45,691 nt of DNA, taken from JBHHYU01 sp046757725 (lineage in GTDB: Bacteria > Desulfobacterota > Binatia > UBA9968). The translations under genes and the position numbers were made by a program. Position 1 is the stretch's first letter. The number at the start of each line of letters is the position of its first letter. Location of the stretch: the NCBI GenBank assembly GCA_046757725.1, contig JBHHYU010000015.1, positions 1-45,691 of the forward strand, in the 5' to 3' direction. Below the pieces are notes generated by a model that did not search any database, was not told the origin of the DNA, and was given only the letters and a program-made list of their open reading frames with translations. Positions 7,999 through 16,178 of this stretch are shown in pieces.

Positions 7999-8928
7999 GT
8001 GAGTCCCGTGCCCTTCGCCACCTTGGGTCGGACCCTGCAGCACCTGCCTGCAAATCTACGCGGCGCGCTCTGGGTGATCCTTGCGGCTACGCTGTTAACC
8101 ATCATGGGAGTGATGGTGAAACAGCTTGGCCGAGATCTGCATACCTTCGAGATCGTTTTTTTCCGCTGCGTAATTGGCGCTGTCCTCATGGCGCCATTTA
8201 TTCTACGTGCCGGGCTGAACAGCCTTCGGACCCAGCGCCCGGGATTACACGCGCTCCGGGTGTCCATGGGGATTACCGCTATGGCATGCGTCTTCTATGC
8301 CTATGCTCACATGCCGTTTGCAGAGGCGGTGGCGATCATCTACTCCCGCCCTCTGTTTGCAGTGGCACTGGCTATCCTGCTGCTTGGCGAGACGGTAGGG
8401 TGGCGCAGGATATCTGCCGCGGTCATGGGTTTTCTCGGAGTGTTGATCATGGTCAGACCCGGTACGGCAGCCTTTGACCCAGCATCACTTGTGGCGGTCG
8501 CCGCAGCGGTGATGGCCGGTTGCCTTGCCGTTATAATCAAGAGGCTATCGCGTACGGAAACTACGACGACCATCGTTATGTGGTTCACTGTAGGTGGTGC
8601 GGCGATCAGCTTTGTCCCGACCCTGATTATCTGGAGTACTCCGACGATCGAACAATGGGCGCTTCTTTTCTTGATCGGAGCCTTGGGTGTAGCCGGACAG
8701 CTGGCGCTCACCCGTGGCTTCTCCACAGGCGAAACGTCCTTCGTAACTCCCTTCGATTATATGCGGCTTGTGTTTGCCACCTTTTTCGGATTTCTCCTGT
8801 TCGGCGAGGTTCCGGACATTTGGGCGATTGTTGGTGCACTGGTGATCGTGGGCAGCGGCTACTACATCGCCCGCCGGGAACTCGTCCTGGCTCGGCGGGG
8901 TGGATCAAGGGAGAGAGCCACCAGCTAA
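7999..8928 (+). CDS. EamA/DMT-family transporter
   Basis: This inner-membrane protein of about 309 residues has ten hydrophobic helices arranged as two EamA repeats (about residues 22-155 and 165-295), the layout of drug/metabolite exporters such as RhaT- or YdcZ-like and S-adenosylmethionine carriers. The second helix of repeat 1 ends in the usual FFRC...A pattern. The GTG at 7999 is a guess, because no ribosome binding site is clear; a GTG at 8008 is equally possible. The conserved part begins at about residue 19. The substrate is unknown. Confidence 0.85.
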   Translation: MSPVPFATLGRTLQHLPANLRGALWVILAATLLTIMGVMVKQLGRDLHTFEIVFFRCVIGAVLMAPFILRAGLNSLRTQRPGLHALRVSMGITAMACVFYAYAHMPFAEAVAIIYSRPLFAVALAILLLGETVGWRRISAAVMGFLGVLIMVRPGTAAFDPASLVAVAAAVMAGCLAVIIKRLSRTETTTTIVMWFTVGGAAISFVPTLIIWSTPTIEQWALLFLIGALGVAGQLALTRGFSTGETSFVTPFDYMRLVFATFFGFLLFGEVPDIWAIVGALVIVGSGYYIARRELVLARRGGSRERATS

Positions 8929-9178
8929 CGGACATGTTCGCCACCTCACCCGTACCAGGTTCATGTAGTACCACAATGTAGTGCAACCTATATGTTTGAC
9001 GGGCGGGTTGCGTCTGGCGTCGAGGTTTAGGTTCACACACCATGTTAGACGGATTGCCGAAAGTGCTTGGAAATCGAATAGAGAACGGAACTGTAAGCGT
9101 TATCTGATAAGAAAGGATTGAGTCCGTCTCCTGCTTTGCTTACCATTGGGTAAGCAAGGGGAACTCCGGATTCACGCC

Positions 9179-9766
9179 ATGCTCACTTATTGCGAGGCAT
9201 GCGATCATAATAAAGATCCAATTTTACAGATCCTTAAGGATATTTTTAGAAACAGCCAGGAGGTTCTAGAAATTGGTAGTGGTACTGGCCAGCATGCCGT
9301 TTACTTTGGTCAACATCTCCCCCACTTAACCTGGCAAACAAGTGATCTTCTGGAAAATCATGCCGGAATTCGAGCACGATTAAAACGAGAAGGTCCGAGC
9401 AATGTAAAATTCCCGTTTTTGCTTGATGTGTCCCAGCATCCTTGGCCGGTGGTTGCAACAAGCGCGATATTCAGTGCGAACACGTTGCATATTATGTCGT
9501 GGAAGCATGTGACGCAGCTGTTCCACGGGGTTGGAGAGATTCTTCGCCCGGGAGGCATTGTGTGTATCTACGGACCCTTTCGATATCAGGGGAAGTATAC
9601 CAGTGAGAGCAACGCCTGTTTCGATCAAACTCTCAAGTTCAGAGATCCTCACAGCGGCCTTCGGGATTTTGAAGCCATCAACGTACTCGCCTGCGAGCAG
9701 GGATTGGCCCTTGTCAAGGATTACTCGATGCCGGCTAATAACCAAACGTTGGTCTGGAAACGATAA
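9179..9766 (+). CDS. DUF938 family SAM-dependent methyltransferase
   Basis: This class I methyltransferase of about 195 residues belongs to the DUF938 family. It starts with the family's typical C-x-x-N-K-D-P-I pattern (CDHNKDPILQIL), followed by SAM motif I (VLEIGSGTGQHAVYF) and an acidic second strand (TSDLLEN). A later FSANTLHIMSWK segment is also characteristic of the family. The frame extends upstream to a TTG at 9146, but the ATG at 9179 places the start where family members start, so I prefer it. The substrate of the family is not established. It is a single gene between the EamA transporter and the nitrilase, with gaps of 250 and 160 bases. Confidence 0.88.
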   Translation: MLTYCEACDHNKDPILQILKDIFRNSQEVLEIGSGTGQHAVYFGQHLPHLTWQTSDLLENHAGIRARLKREGPSNVKFPFLLDVSQHPWPVVATSAIFSANTLHIMSWKHVTQLFHGVGEILRPGGIVCIYGPFRYQGKYTSESNACFDQTLKFRDPHSGLRDFEAINVLACEQGLALVKDYSMPANNQTLVWKR

Positions 9767-9926
9767 GTCATCAGCGGGAAAGCGAGGCGTCAGGTTTGTC
9801 TCAGTCAAGGATTGGGTCGTGGAGTCGTTCAGGAATCTATACTATTTCCTGTTCGCTCCTAGTTATTGATCGCTTAGCTCTTAGTGGTTAATATGGGGCA
9901 TCTTTGGGTGAACAGGGAGGAGAACC

Positions 9927-11009
9927 ATGGGCGATAGTTATGCAAAGTTTAAAGTGGCGGCGGTTCAAGCCGCGCCTGTTTTTCTAGATCGAGAAAGGAC
10001 GACTGAAAAGGCATGCCAGCTCATCCGGACGGCAGGAAGAGAAGGAGCACGCGTCATCGGATTCCCGGAAGCGTATATTCCTGCGTTCCCTCACTGGTTC
10101 GAATACCGTGTCGCCCGTGAGTGTAAACCTCTAATCAAAGAGCTCTTCAAGAACTCCGTGGAGATCCCCAGTCCTGTCACGGATGCGATATGCGAAGCGG
10201 CTCGTGATGTCCAGGCCACAGTAGTTATGGGCCTGAATGAACGTGACCCTGGCACTATGGGTACCTTGTACAACACCCAGCTCTTTATCGGTCCGGACGG
10301 GCATATTCTAGGAAAGCATCGGAAGCTGGTGCCCACCTGGACGGAACGACTAGTTCACACTGCAGGAGACGCAAGCACCTTAAAGTCTTTCGACACGGAC
10401 GTTGGGCCTGTGAGTGGCCTTATCTGCGGTGAAAACATGAATAGCTTTTATAGGATGGCCCTTTTGCTCCAAGGAGAGCGGGTCCATGTAGCAAGCTGGC
10501 CTGCCTTCCCTTACTTAGAAAATAAGGACTCTATAGAGATCCGTACCCGTAACTACGCCTTTGAGGGAAAGTGCTTTGTCATCAGCGCCACCGGAGTTTT
10601 TACTGACGAGATGCGGGATCTGCTGTGCCCGACACCGGAACAAAAGAAAAAGGTAACCGGGACCGGAACTTTTTCTTCCATTATCGGTCCTACAGGTCAG
10701 TATCTGGCCGGCCCTGATACCGGGGCGGGAAATATCCTCTACGCCGAGGTTGATCCGGAGATGATGATTCATGAGAGGATTAGTCACGACATCACCGGAC
10801 ATTACAACCGATTCGATCTTTTTAGTTTGGTGATTGATGATCGGGTGATTGGGCGGAAGGTGGTTTTTAAAGACAAGGAAAGGAAAGAAGCAAGAGGCCT
10901 GTCCACTGCACTAGCGGAATCCCAACAGCCCTCGATGGAACCTCCCAAGTCTGAGGAGCATAAGAAAACAAACCTGAAGCCCGTTAAGCGTATTCGACGG
11001 AGGGGCTAA
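9927..11009 (+). CDS. Nitrilase (carbon-nitrogen hydrolase family)
   Basis: This 360-residue enzyme has the nitrilase superfamily triad: E48 (GFPEAY), K133 (HRKLVPT) and C167 (LICGENMN). CGEN is the signature of true nitrilases (branch 1) rather than amidases, so the expected reaction is hydrolysis of a nitrile to acid and ammonia; it would act as a cytoplasmic spiral oligomer. A second conserved stretch, WPAFPY, follows. A strong GGGAGGAG sits just upstream of the ATG. The last 45 residues are unusual for their charge, rich in Lys, Glu and Arg and ending KRIRRRG; such tails are variable in nitrilases. Aliphatic versus aromatic substrate cannot be decided. A cyanide hydratase is possible but less likely outside fungi. 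Confidence 0.92.
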   Translation: MGDSYAKFKVAAVQAAPVFLDRERTTEKACQLIRTAGREGARVIGFPEAYIPAFPHWFEYRVARECKPLIKELFKNSVEIPSPVTDAICEAARDVQATVVMGLNERDPGTMGTLYNTQLFIGPDGHILGKHRKLVPTWTERLVHTAGDASTLKSFDTDVGPVSGLICGENMNSFYRMALLLQGERVHVASWPAFPYLENKDSIEIRTRNYAFEGKCFVISATGVFTDEMRDLLCPTPEQKKKVTGTGTFSSIIGPTGQYLAGPDTGAGNILYAEVDPEMMIHERISHDITGHYNRFDLFSLVIDDRVIGRKVVFKDKERKEARGLSTALAESQQPSMEPPKSEEHKKTNLKPVKRIRRRG

Positions 11010-11124
11010 CCTAGGCCGAGGAGAGATCAAATGCATGATAGCTTATGAACCAAACTATTAAAGTAATACATGAACTTTATTTAGTATTCGCTTAAGAACA
11101 AATGAGTTTAGGAAGGTAACCAGT

Positions 11125-11682
11125 ATGAAGAAGGAAGATTTTATTCTCTTTAGTGGTGGTGCTAAAGGGGCGGAAGCCGAATTCGGAATGAACGCGGAGC
11201 GTTTCGGAATTGAAGAGGTCAATTTTACATTTGAAGGGCACAATATAGTTCGGGAACGAGGGTTACGTGTGCTGAATCACGAGGAACTGAAAAGTGGCGA
11301 TGTGAGCTTGGAATACGTTTCGCGTCTAATGTACCGTCGCTTCACGGACAACCCAATGTTTCGTAAGATTCTGCAAACGATCTGGTATCAGATTAACAAT
11401 GGACAAGAGATTTATGTGATCGGACAGATCCTTGGGGACAAGACGGTAAAGGGTGGTACAGGATGGGGTGCTGAGTTTGCCAAACTATGCAACAAACCTT
11501 TGTACGTATTCGATCAGAAACGTGGTGCGTGGTTTGCTTGGAATGAGGTAGACTGGGTCGAGCGCAAAAAAGGGGACGAGCCTATTATCAACCACGTTCA
11601 TTTTGCCGGGACAGGGACGCGCTTCATCGACGAGAACGGCAGAAACGCGGTCAAAGAATTAATGGCGAGAACCTTTTCCTGA
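11125..11682 (+). CDS. Hypothetical protein, SLOG-like Rossmann fold suspected
   Basis: I do not recognise a characterised homologue of this 185-residue soluble protein. It begins with a hydrophobic strand and glycine motif FSGGAKGAEAEFG (residues 8-20), similar to the nucleotide-binding loop of SLOG (DprA/YpsA/LOG-like) folds. A central strand YVIGQI and a further glycine motif GGTGWGAEFA (about 112-121) precede LYVFDQ and an aromatic segment AWFAWNEVDW. The C-terminus has FAGTGTRFIDENGRNAV. A possible role is binding a nucleotide or nucleotide-derived ligand; this is inference. The start ATG has AGGAAGG eight bases upstream. It follows the nitrilase after 115 bases of AT-rich DNA and is probably transcribed alone. 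Confidence 0.7.
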   Translation: MKKEDFILFSGGAKGAEAEFGMNAERFGIEEVNFTFEGHNIVRERGLRVLNHEELKSGDVSLEYVSRLMYRRFTDNPMFRKILQTIWYQINNGQEIYVIGQILGDKTVKGGTGWGAEFAKLCNKPLYVFDQKRGAWFAWNEVDWVERKKGDEPIINHVHFAGTGTRFIDENGRNAVKELMARTFS

Positions 11683-11861
11683 TAAAGGATACTTCTGCAC
11701 AAAGCCACATGGAGACTGCCTGGGGTCTTACACGTCGATATCTAGGTATGTTGATGGTACGAAGCCTTGGAAGGTTTTCCGCCGCACACTTTGTACCCCA
11801 ATGGTTCTGACACTGTCGCTGGTCGCGTGATGCGACGGAACATGCAACGTTCCCTGTGGAT

Positions 11862-12281
11862 TCAACCGGTTTCTAGCAGAAATCGTCTGCGATCGATCGT
11901 AACCGTGCTGCTGGTAAAATTGATCGATATGTTAATATCACCTTCTGTGCGCTGCCAGGGGATGAGCTTCATAGTGCGAAGGCCCGCTTTGGTGTTTGGT
12001 TCTTGGAAGGCGATGGATTCGGCTTCTTTTCGATTCTCCGCGCGCAAGATAAACATGCCGTAACCGAGCGTAGCTTTCTCCTTCTCCTTACTGTTTTCGA
12101 GTTTACCGGCACCGAAAATCCGACCCTGCTCTTCAAGGTCGCCAAGAAATTGTTTATGTGCGCGGCGAAGGTCAGCGGCCGGCGGTGCGTCCGCCGGCGG
12201 ATTCGCAACCAGCGACATGACACAGAGATAACATTGCTCACGAGGTATCGCGTGCATCACGTCTTTTTTGGGTTCGGTCAT
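11862..12281 (-). CDS. YciI-like (YCII domain) protein
   Basis: This 139-residue protein fits the ferredoxin-like YCII domain. The pattern H-x-x-F-L-x-x-L-x-x-x-G-R-I-F-G-A-G (residues about 42-59) is followed by a G-Y-G-M-F-I strand and KEAESIAFQEPNTKAG, where family members have an Asp/His near the end of the second repeat. Members range from small dehydrochlorinase-like enzymes to proteins of unknown role; no activity can be assigned. A perfect AAGGAGG lies upstream of the ATG at 12281. The last 25 residues, after the domain, are variable. No gene is close enough for an operon. Confidence 0.7.
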   Translation of the reverse strand: MTEPKKDVMHAIPREQCYLCVMSLVANPPADAPPAADLRRAHKQFLGDLEEQGRIFGAGKLENSKEKEKATLGYGMFILRAENRKEAESIAFQEPNTKAGLRTMKLIPWQRTEGDINISINFTSSTVTIDRRRFLLETG

Positions 12282-12606
12282 CGGATGTCCTCCTTGGGCT
12301 GTATTGTTGTTTCCTATCCTTGTACCTCGCGCAGGTGGAATCAGGCTTCTGTCCCCATGATCGTCAGTATCGAGGTGGTGTCCCTTATCTTCGTTGGCTG
12401 GAAAAGGCAGATCGACGGCCGTTGATCACACTGCTTAGATGCTACCGATAACGAATGGTGATGTCAACTGTGGGTTCGCTACAGGGCGGAGATAGCTATT
12501 CTCCTTGAGGGGAGGGGGTTATCATCCGGTCAATCTAGTTGCGATCTTTCTGCTCTGGTTTGGCTATGATATACTTCAAAATATCTTAACAGGTTACCGA
12601 GAAGCT
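12282..12606. other. Divergent intergenic region, YciI-like gene to YkgJ-like gene
   Basis: This 325-base spacer lies between two divergent genes. It must hold both promoters. A TATGATATACT stretch at 12565-12575 is a likely -10 area for the rightward gene, but no good -35 pairs with it. I see no ORF that resembles a protein. Confidence 0.5.
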
Positions 12607-13023
12607 ATGAAGAAGAAATTTTATGACGACGGTATCAGATTTGAATGTCAGATGTCTGGCAAATGCTGCAAATCCAGAAACGTTGATGGCTATGTCTATC
12701 TGTCCCTTAAGGATCGTCAACGTATCGCTTCCAATCTCGGTATCTCTACGATGCAATTCACACGGCGGTACGCGGTTCAGACAAGAAAGAAATTTCATCT
12801 CAAACAACTACGCCCACAGTGTCCTTTTTTAAAAGACAACCAGTGCAGTATATATGAGGCTCGGCCCATTCAATGCCGTACTTGGCCCTTTTGGCCGGAA
12901 AACATGAAGAAAAAGGTCTGGCAACGGAGCATTAAAAGATCTTGCGCCGGGGTCGGCAAAGGCAGATTATATTCGGTATTGGAAATCGGAAACATTATGA
13001 AAACGCAAAACAGGTCACGCTGA
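12607..13023 (+). CDS. YkgJ/UPF0153 family cysteine cluster protein
   Basis: This 138-residue protein has the family's cysteine pattern: FECQMSGKCCKSRN near the N-terminus, CPFLKDNQCSIYEARPIQC in the middle (the RPxxC step is diagnostic) and a last cysteine in RSCAGVG. The cysteines probably bind a metal or iron-sulfur cluster; the family has no established function. The open frame runs upstream to 12505, but that extension is a hydrophobic stretch not seen in the family, and the ATG at 12607 puts FECQMSG at the expected place. It is followed by a terminator-like hairpin at 13060. Confidence 0.85.
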   Translation: MKKKFYDDGIRFECQMSGKCCKSRNVDGYVYLSLKDRQRIASNLGISTMQFTRRYAVQTRKKFHLKQLRPQCPFLKDNQCSIYEARPIQCRTWPFWPENMKKKVWQRSIKRSCAGVGKGRLYSVLEIGNIMKTQNRSR

Positions 13024-13059
13024 TGTTTCTAACCTCCTGTCGTTTTCCGATGTACGTCC

Positions 13060-13084
13060 CGGGTGTGTGATACCCGTTTTCCTT
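13060..13084 (+). terminator. Probable intrinsic terminator after the YkgJ-like gene
   Basis: A hairpin with arms CGGGTGT (13060-13066) and ATACCCG (13070-13076), containing one G-T pair, is followed by TTTTCCTTT. It lies 37 bases after the stop codon at 13023. Confidence 0.5.
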
Positions 13085-13302
13085 TCCTGATAGGCAGCCG
13101 CCATCGTTCGGCAAAGGTATCGGGTGACTGAGCGAAGGATTTCTTGGTTTCTACTAAAGGGTGACCGAACAGATGCGCTTTAAGGAACTCTACTCTATGG
13201 TGAAGACAGGCCATGCTCCCGGGACGTTGAGCTGGAGATCGGATCTTGCTGGTGCAAGCCGCCCCGGCCTTATGCCAGGCAACTACGCAAGGGATCGTTA
13301 GC

Positions 13303-13551
13303 TCACCAAATCATCCTGACAATCCGGTAATGCTTGTCGAGAAATTGTTTGGCTGATTTCTGGACTTCTTGTTCACTTGGCCCGGTGAAGCGATACGGTA
13401 TGCCCTGTTCTCCTAACATCAGACAGGTTTCGTTGGTGGGACGACCGGAGACGAAAGAAATATAAGCCACCCATTGGGCCCCCTCCAGGGCCGTTTTAAT
13501 TTCCATACGGGCGATCCCGTTCACCGAAGGGAGCTGTATATCAAATTTCAT
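13303..13551 (-). CDS. Small hypothetical protein
   Basis: I do not recognise this protein of about 82 residues. It begins MKFDIQLPSVNGIARMEI and ends KQFLDKHYRIVRMIW. It is mixed polar and hydrophobic, without a signal peptide or cysteine cluster, and reads as a compact alpha/beta domain. The frame also allows an ATG at 13593 that adds 14 basic and aromatic residues (MLTFKKTRLHFVYP); I prefer the inner ATG because the plausible domain begins there, but neither has a strong ribosome binding site. It is divergent from queF, 103 bases away. No function can be inferred from context. Confidence 0.55.
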   Translation of the reverse strand: MKFDIQLPSVNGIARMEIKTALEGAQWVAYISFVSGRPTNETCLMLGEQGIPYRFTGPSEQEVQKSAKQFLDKHYRIVRMIW

Positions 13552-13654
13552 AGGATACACAAAATGTAGTCTAGTTTTTTTAAAAGTCAACATACCCTGA
13601 TCTCCGAAGTTTACACGAATTGGAAATCACTTTTGACTACGTTAGAATAGGAAT

Positions 13655-14011
13655 ATGCCAGCGATACCAGGTAAGCATTTGGAAACCTTTCCCAACCCTC
13701 GGGTTGGAAGGGATTATGAGATTAACATGGAGTGTCCTGAATTTACCTGCGTTTGCCCGCTAACGGGGCAACCCGATTTCGCCACGATTCAGATCCGGTA
13801 TGTACCGAAGGAGCTGTGCGTGGAGTTAAAATCTCTCAAGCTTTACCTGTGGTCCTTCCGTGAGGAAGGGGCCTTCCATGAGGACGTTATCAACCGCATC
13901 CTGGATGATTTGGTGGAGGCCTGCCGGCCGAAATCGATGACGGTCGTCGGTGACTTTAACATCCGTGGTGGTATTCACACTGTGGTTACGGCAAATTACA
14001 CGGCTCAGTGA
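13655..14011 (+). CDS. queF: NADPH-dependent 7-cyano-7-deazaguanine reductase
   Basis: QueF reduces preQ0 to preQ1 with NADPH in the synthesis of the tRNA nucleoside queuosine. At 118 residues this is the short, unimodular form. The catalytic cysteine is C34 in FTCVCPLTGQPDFATI, with the general acid D41 after it. The family motif ELKSLKLYLWSFREEGAFHE (57-76) supplies the NADPH-binding residues and the H75-E76 pair that contacts substrate. The other queuosine genes (queC, queD, queE) are not in the window. No preQ1 riboswitch is apparent in the 60 bases before the ATG. AGGA just before the ATG is the only ribosome binding signal. Confidence 0.95.
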   Translation: MPAIPGKHLETFPNPRVGRDYEINMECPEFTCVCPLTGQPDFATIQIRYVPKELCVELKSLKLYLWSFREEGAFHEDVINRILDDLVEACRPKSMTVVGDFNIRGGIHTVVTANYTAQ

Positions 14012-14098
14012 TGTCCTCGTAGCCTTTCGTCGGGGTCTGATCATCCCGGAACTCTTACATCGGGCAAGTATTGTAACATAGTGGCGTAGAGGATCCCC

Positions 14099-16099
14099 AT
14101 GTCTGATATCGGTGTCCTAAAAGAGCTTATCATTGTACTTGCTGCCACTATTGCGATTGTCTTTCTTTTCCAAAAACTGCGGCTTCCGACTATCGTTGGT
14201 TTTCTCTTGGCCGGCGTGATCGCGGGTCCCCACGGTGTAGGGTTGATTCAAAATGTTCAGGAAGTGGAGACCATGGCGGAGATCGGTGTTGTTCTCTTGC
14301 TCTTTACCATCGGGCTTGAATTTTCTTTACGGGAACTCTTACAGGTACGAAGCAGCCTGATTTGGGCAGGGACACTTCAGATCGTTCTTACGACGCTGGT
14401 GGTTTTGAGTGTCTGCCGATTTTTCGGCTATACGATCGAGGTTGGCGTCTTTTACGGTTTTCTGCTCTCTTTGAGCAGTACCGCAATCGTTCTCAGAATT
14501 TTCAGTGACCGCGGAGAGGCAGATGCCCTGCAGGGGAGGTTGGCTGCTGGTGTTCTCCTGTTTCAGGATCTCTGCATTGTTCCGATGATGCTTCTGGTTC
14601 CGGTCCTGGGACAATCGGGCAAAGTTTCCTTACTCCTTATCGGGTGGACGTTGATCAAATCTGCTCTCGTCCTGCTGTTGATCGTGTTGGCGGCGCGAAC
14701 GATTTTCCCTTGGCTTTTGCGCCAGGTAGCTCTCTTGAAGAATCGGGAGCTCTTTATTCTCTTCGTCATCTTCACCTGCTTGGGGACTGCCTGGTTGACC
14801 TCCGAGTCAGGACTTTCTCTGCCGTTGGGTGCGTTCATCGCAGGACTCGTGATCTCAGAATCGGAGTTCCGACATCAGATCGTTGCCGATATACTCCCCT
14901 TGAGGGATTCCTCTAGTGGTATTTTTTTTATCTCCATCGGCATGCTACTCAATCTGGAATTTCTCCTGAACGATCTTTTCACACCTCTGCTGAACCTTTT
15001 GCTGATTGTTACCGTCAAGGGCCTAGTGCTCTTTTTAGTGTTCTGGTGGCTCTTTCGCTCTCTCAGGCTTGGCGTGGTACTGGGTTTGAGCCTGGCGCAG
15101 GTCGGAGAATTTTCTTTTATCCTTGCCCAAACCGGGGAGGGTTTCGGGCTTTTGACCGGAGCGGAAGAGCAAACATTTTTGGCTGCTTCCATCCTCAGCA
15201 TGGTGGTGACGCCTTTCCTTATTCAGTGGGTCCATCCTTTGGCGTTTGCTCTAGATGCCATGGTCGGAAGGCCCTTGAATAAGCAAGCCTCTGAAAGGAA
15301 GAAGGGGATAGAGAGTTCGCCCCCGGGACATGTCATTATTGTAGGCTATGGATTGAACGGACAGAATCTCGGCCGAGTGCTCAAGGAAGTCAGTGTCCCC
15401 TACAGAATCCTGGAGATGAACCTGGATCTGGTAACTCAGGCTAGGGCTGCTGGAGAACCTATCTCATTTGGCGATGGGACGCGGCCGGATGTCCTGCAGA
15501 TGATGGGTATAGCCCAAGCGCGAATCCTAGTCGTTGCCATTTCGGATCCGGTTGCGACAGCACACGTAGTTTCAGAGGCACGCAGGTTAAGACTCGACCT
15601 TTTTCTCATCGTGCGGACCCGTTATGTGGCGGAGATAGAGCGCCTCTATCGTTTGGGTGCCAATCAAGTTATTCCTGAGGAGTTTGAGACTTCCGTGGAG
15701 ATCTTTGCCCGTGTCTTGCGGGAGTATCATATCCCGCGCAATGTGATTTCGCTCCAGGTCGATCTGGTTCGCAAAGAACATTACGGTGCGCTGCGGGGTC
15801 TCCGCTTCCAGGGAAGGCAGTTGGATGAGTTGACTCGGTTTTTAGCCGGTACCACCACTGATACGTTTTTACTCCTGGAGGGTTCTCCTGCGATCGGGAA
15901 GAACCTGAGAGAGATTCAGCTACGTTCATTTACGGGTGTAACGCTGATTGCGGTGGTGCGTGAGGGGAAGTCATTTCACAACCCAGCGAATGATTTCCTC
16001 TTTGGCGCTGGAGATATCCTTGTGCTTATGGGAAGCCATAAGGAATTGGACGAGGCCACACAGATTCTCAGTCCACCAAGCCAGGCCGGTGCATCGTAA
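14099..16099 (+). CDS. CPA2 cation:proton antiporter with RCK (TrkA-N/TrkA-C) domains
   Basis: This 666-residue protein has an N-terminal Na+/H+ exchanger domain of about twelve membrane segments (residues about 5-385). A cytosolic TrkA-N/RCK domain follows with the nucleotide motif HVIIVGYGLNGQNLGRVL (about 411-428) and an acidic residue at the end of the second strand. A TrkA-C domain lies at about 570-655. This is the KefB/YbaL architecture: a K+ or Na+/H+ antiporter gated by a nucleotide or glutathione adduct at the RCK domain. No KefF/KefG-like ancillary subunit is adjacent, so glutathione gating is not supported. GAGG upstream supports the ATG. It is co-oriented with the following hydrolase, with an 80-base gap. 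Confidence 0.92.
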   Translation: MSDIGVLKELIIVLAATIAIVFLFQKLRLPTIVGFLLAGVIAGPHGVGLIQNVQEVETMAEIGVVLLLFTIGLEFSLRELLQVRSSLIWAGTLQIVLTTLVVLSVCRFFGYTIEVGVFYGFLLSLSSTAIVLRIFSDRGEADALQGRLAAGVLLFQDLCIVPMMLLVPVLGQSGKVSLLLIGWTLIKSALVLLLIVLAARTIFPWLLRQVALLKNRELFILFVIFTCLGTAWLTSESGLSLPLGAFIAGLVISESEFRHQIVADILPLRDSSSGIFFISIGMLLNLEFLLNDLFTPLLNLLLIVTVKGLVLFLVFWWLFRSLRLGVVLGLSLAQVGEFSFILAQTGEGFGLLTGAEEQTFLAASILSMVVTPFLIQWVHPLAFALDAMVGRPLNKQASERKKGIESSPPGHVIIVGYGLNGQNLGRVLKEVSVPYRILEMNLDLVTQARAAGEPISFGDGTRPDVLQMMGIAQARILVVAISDPVATAHVVSEARRLRLDLFLIVRTRYVAEIERLYRLGANQVIPEEFETSVEIFARVLREYHIPRNVISLQVDLVRKEHYGALRGLRFQGRQLDELTRFLAGTTTDTFLLLEGSPAIGKNLREIQLRSFTGVTLIAVVREGKSFHNPANDFLFGAGDILVLMGSHKELDEATQILSPPSQAGAS

Positions 16100-16178
16100 A
16101 ATCGGTGTGTTTTTAAATCCACTTGCCACGTTTACGCCGGCATGTTAGCGTGCGAACTCATCTATCCAGGGGGGTTCA

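Noticed and set aside
8360..8385. TGGCAC stretch considered as a sigma-54 promoter
   Set aside because: The -12 TTGC element does not follow at the right distance and the site is inside the EamA gene. I found no convincing sigma-54 promoter in the window.
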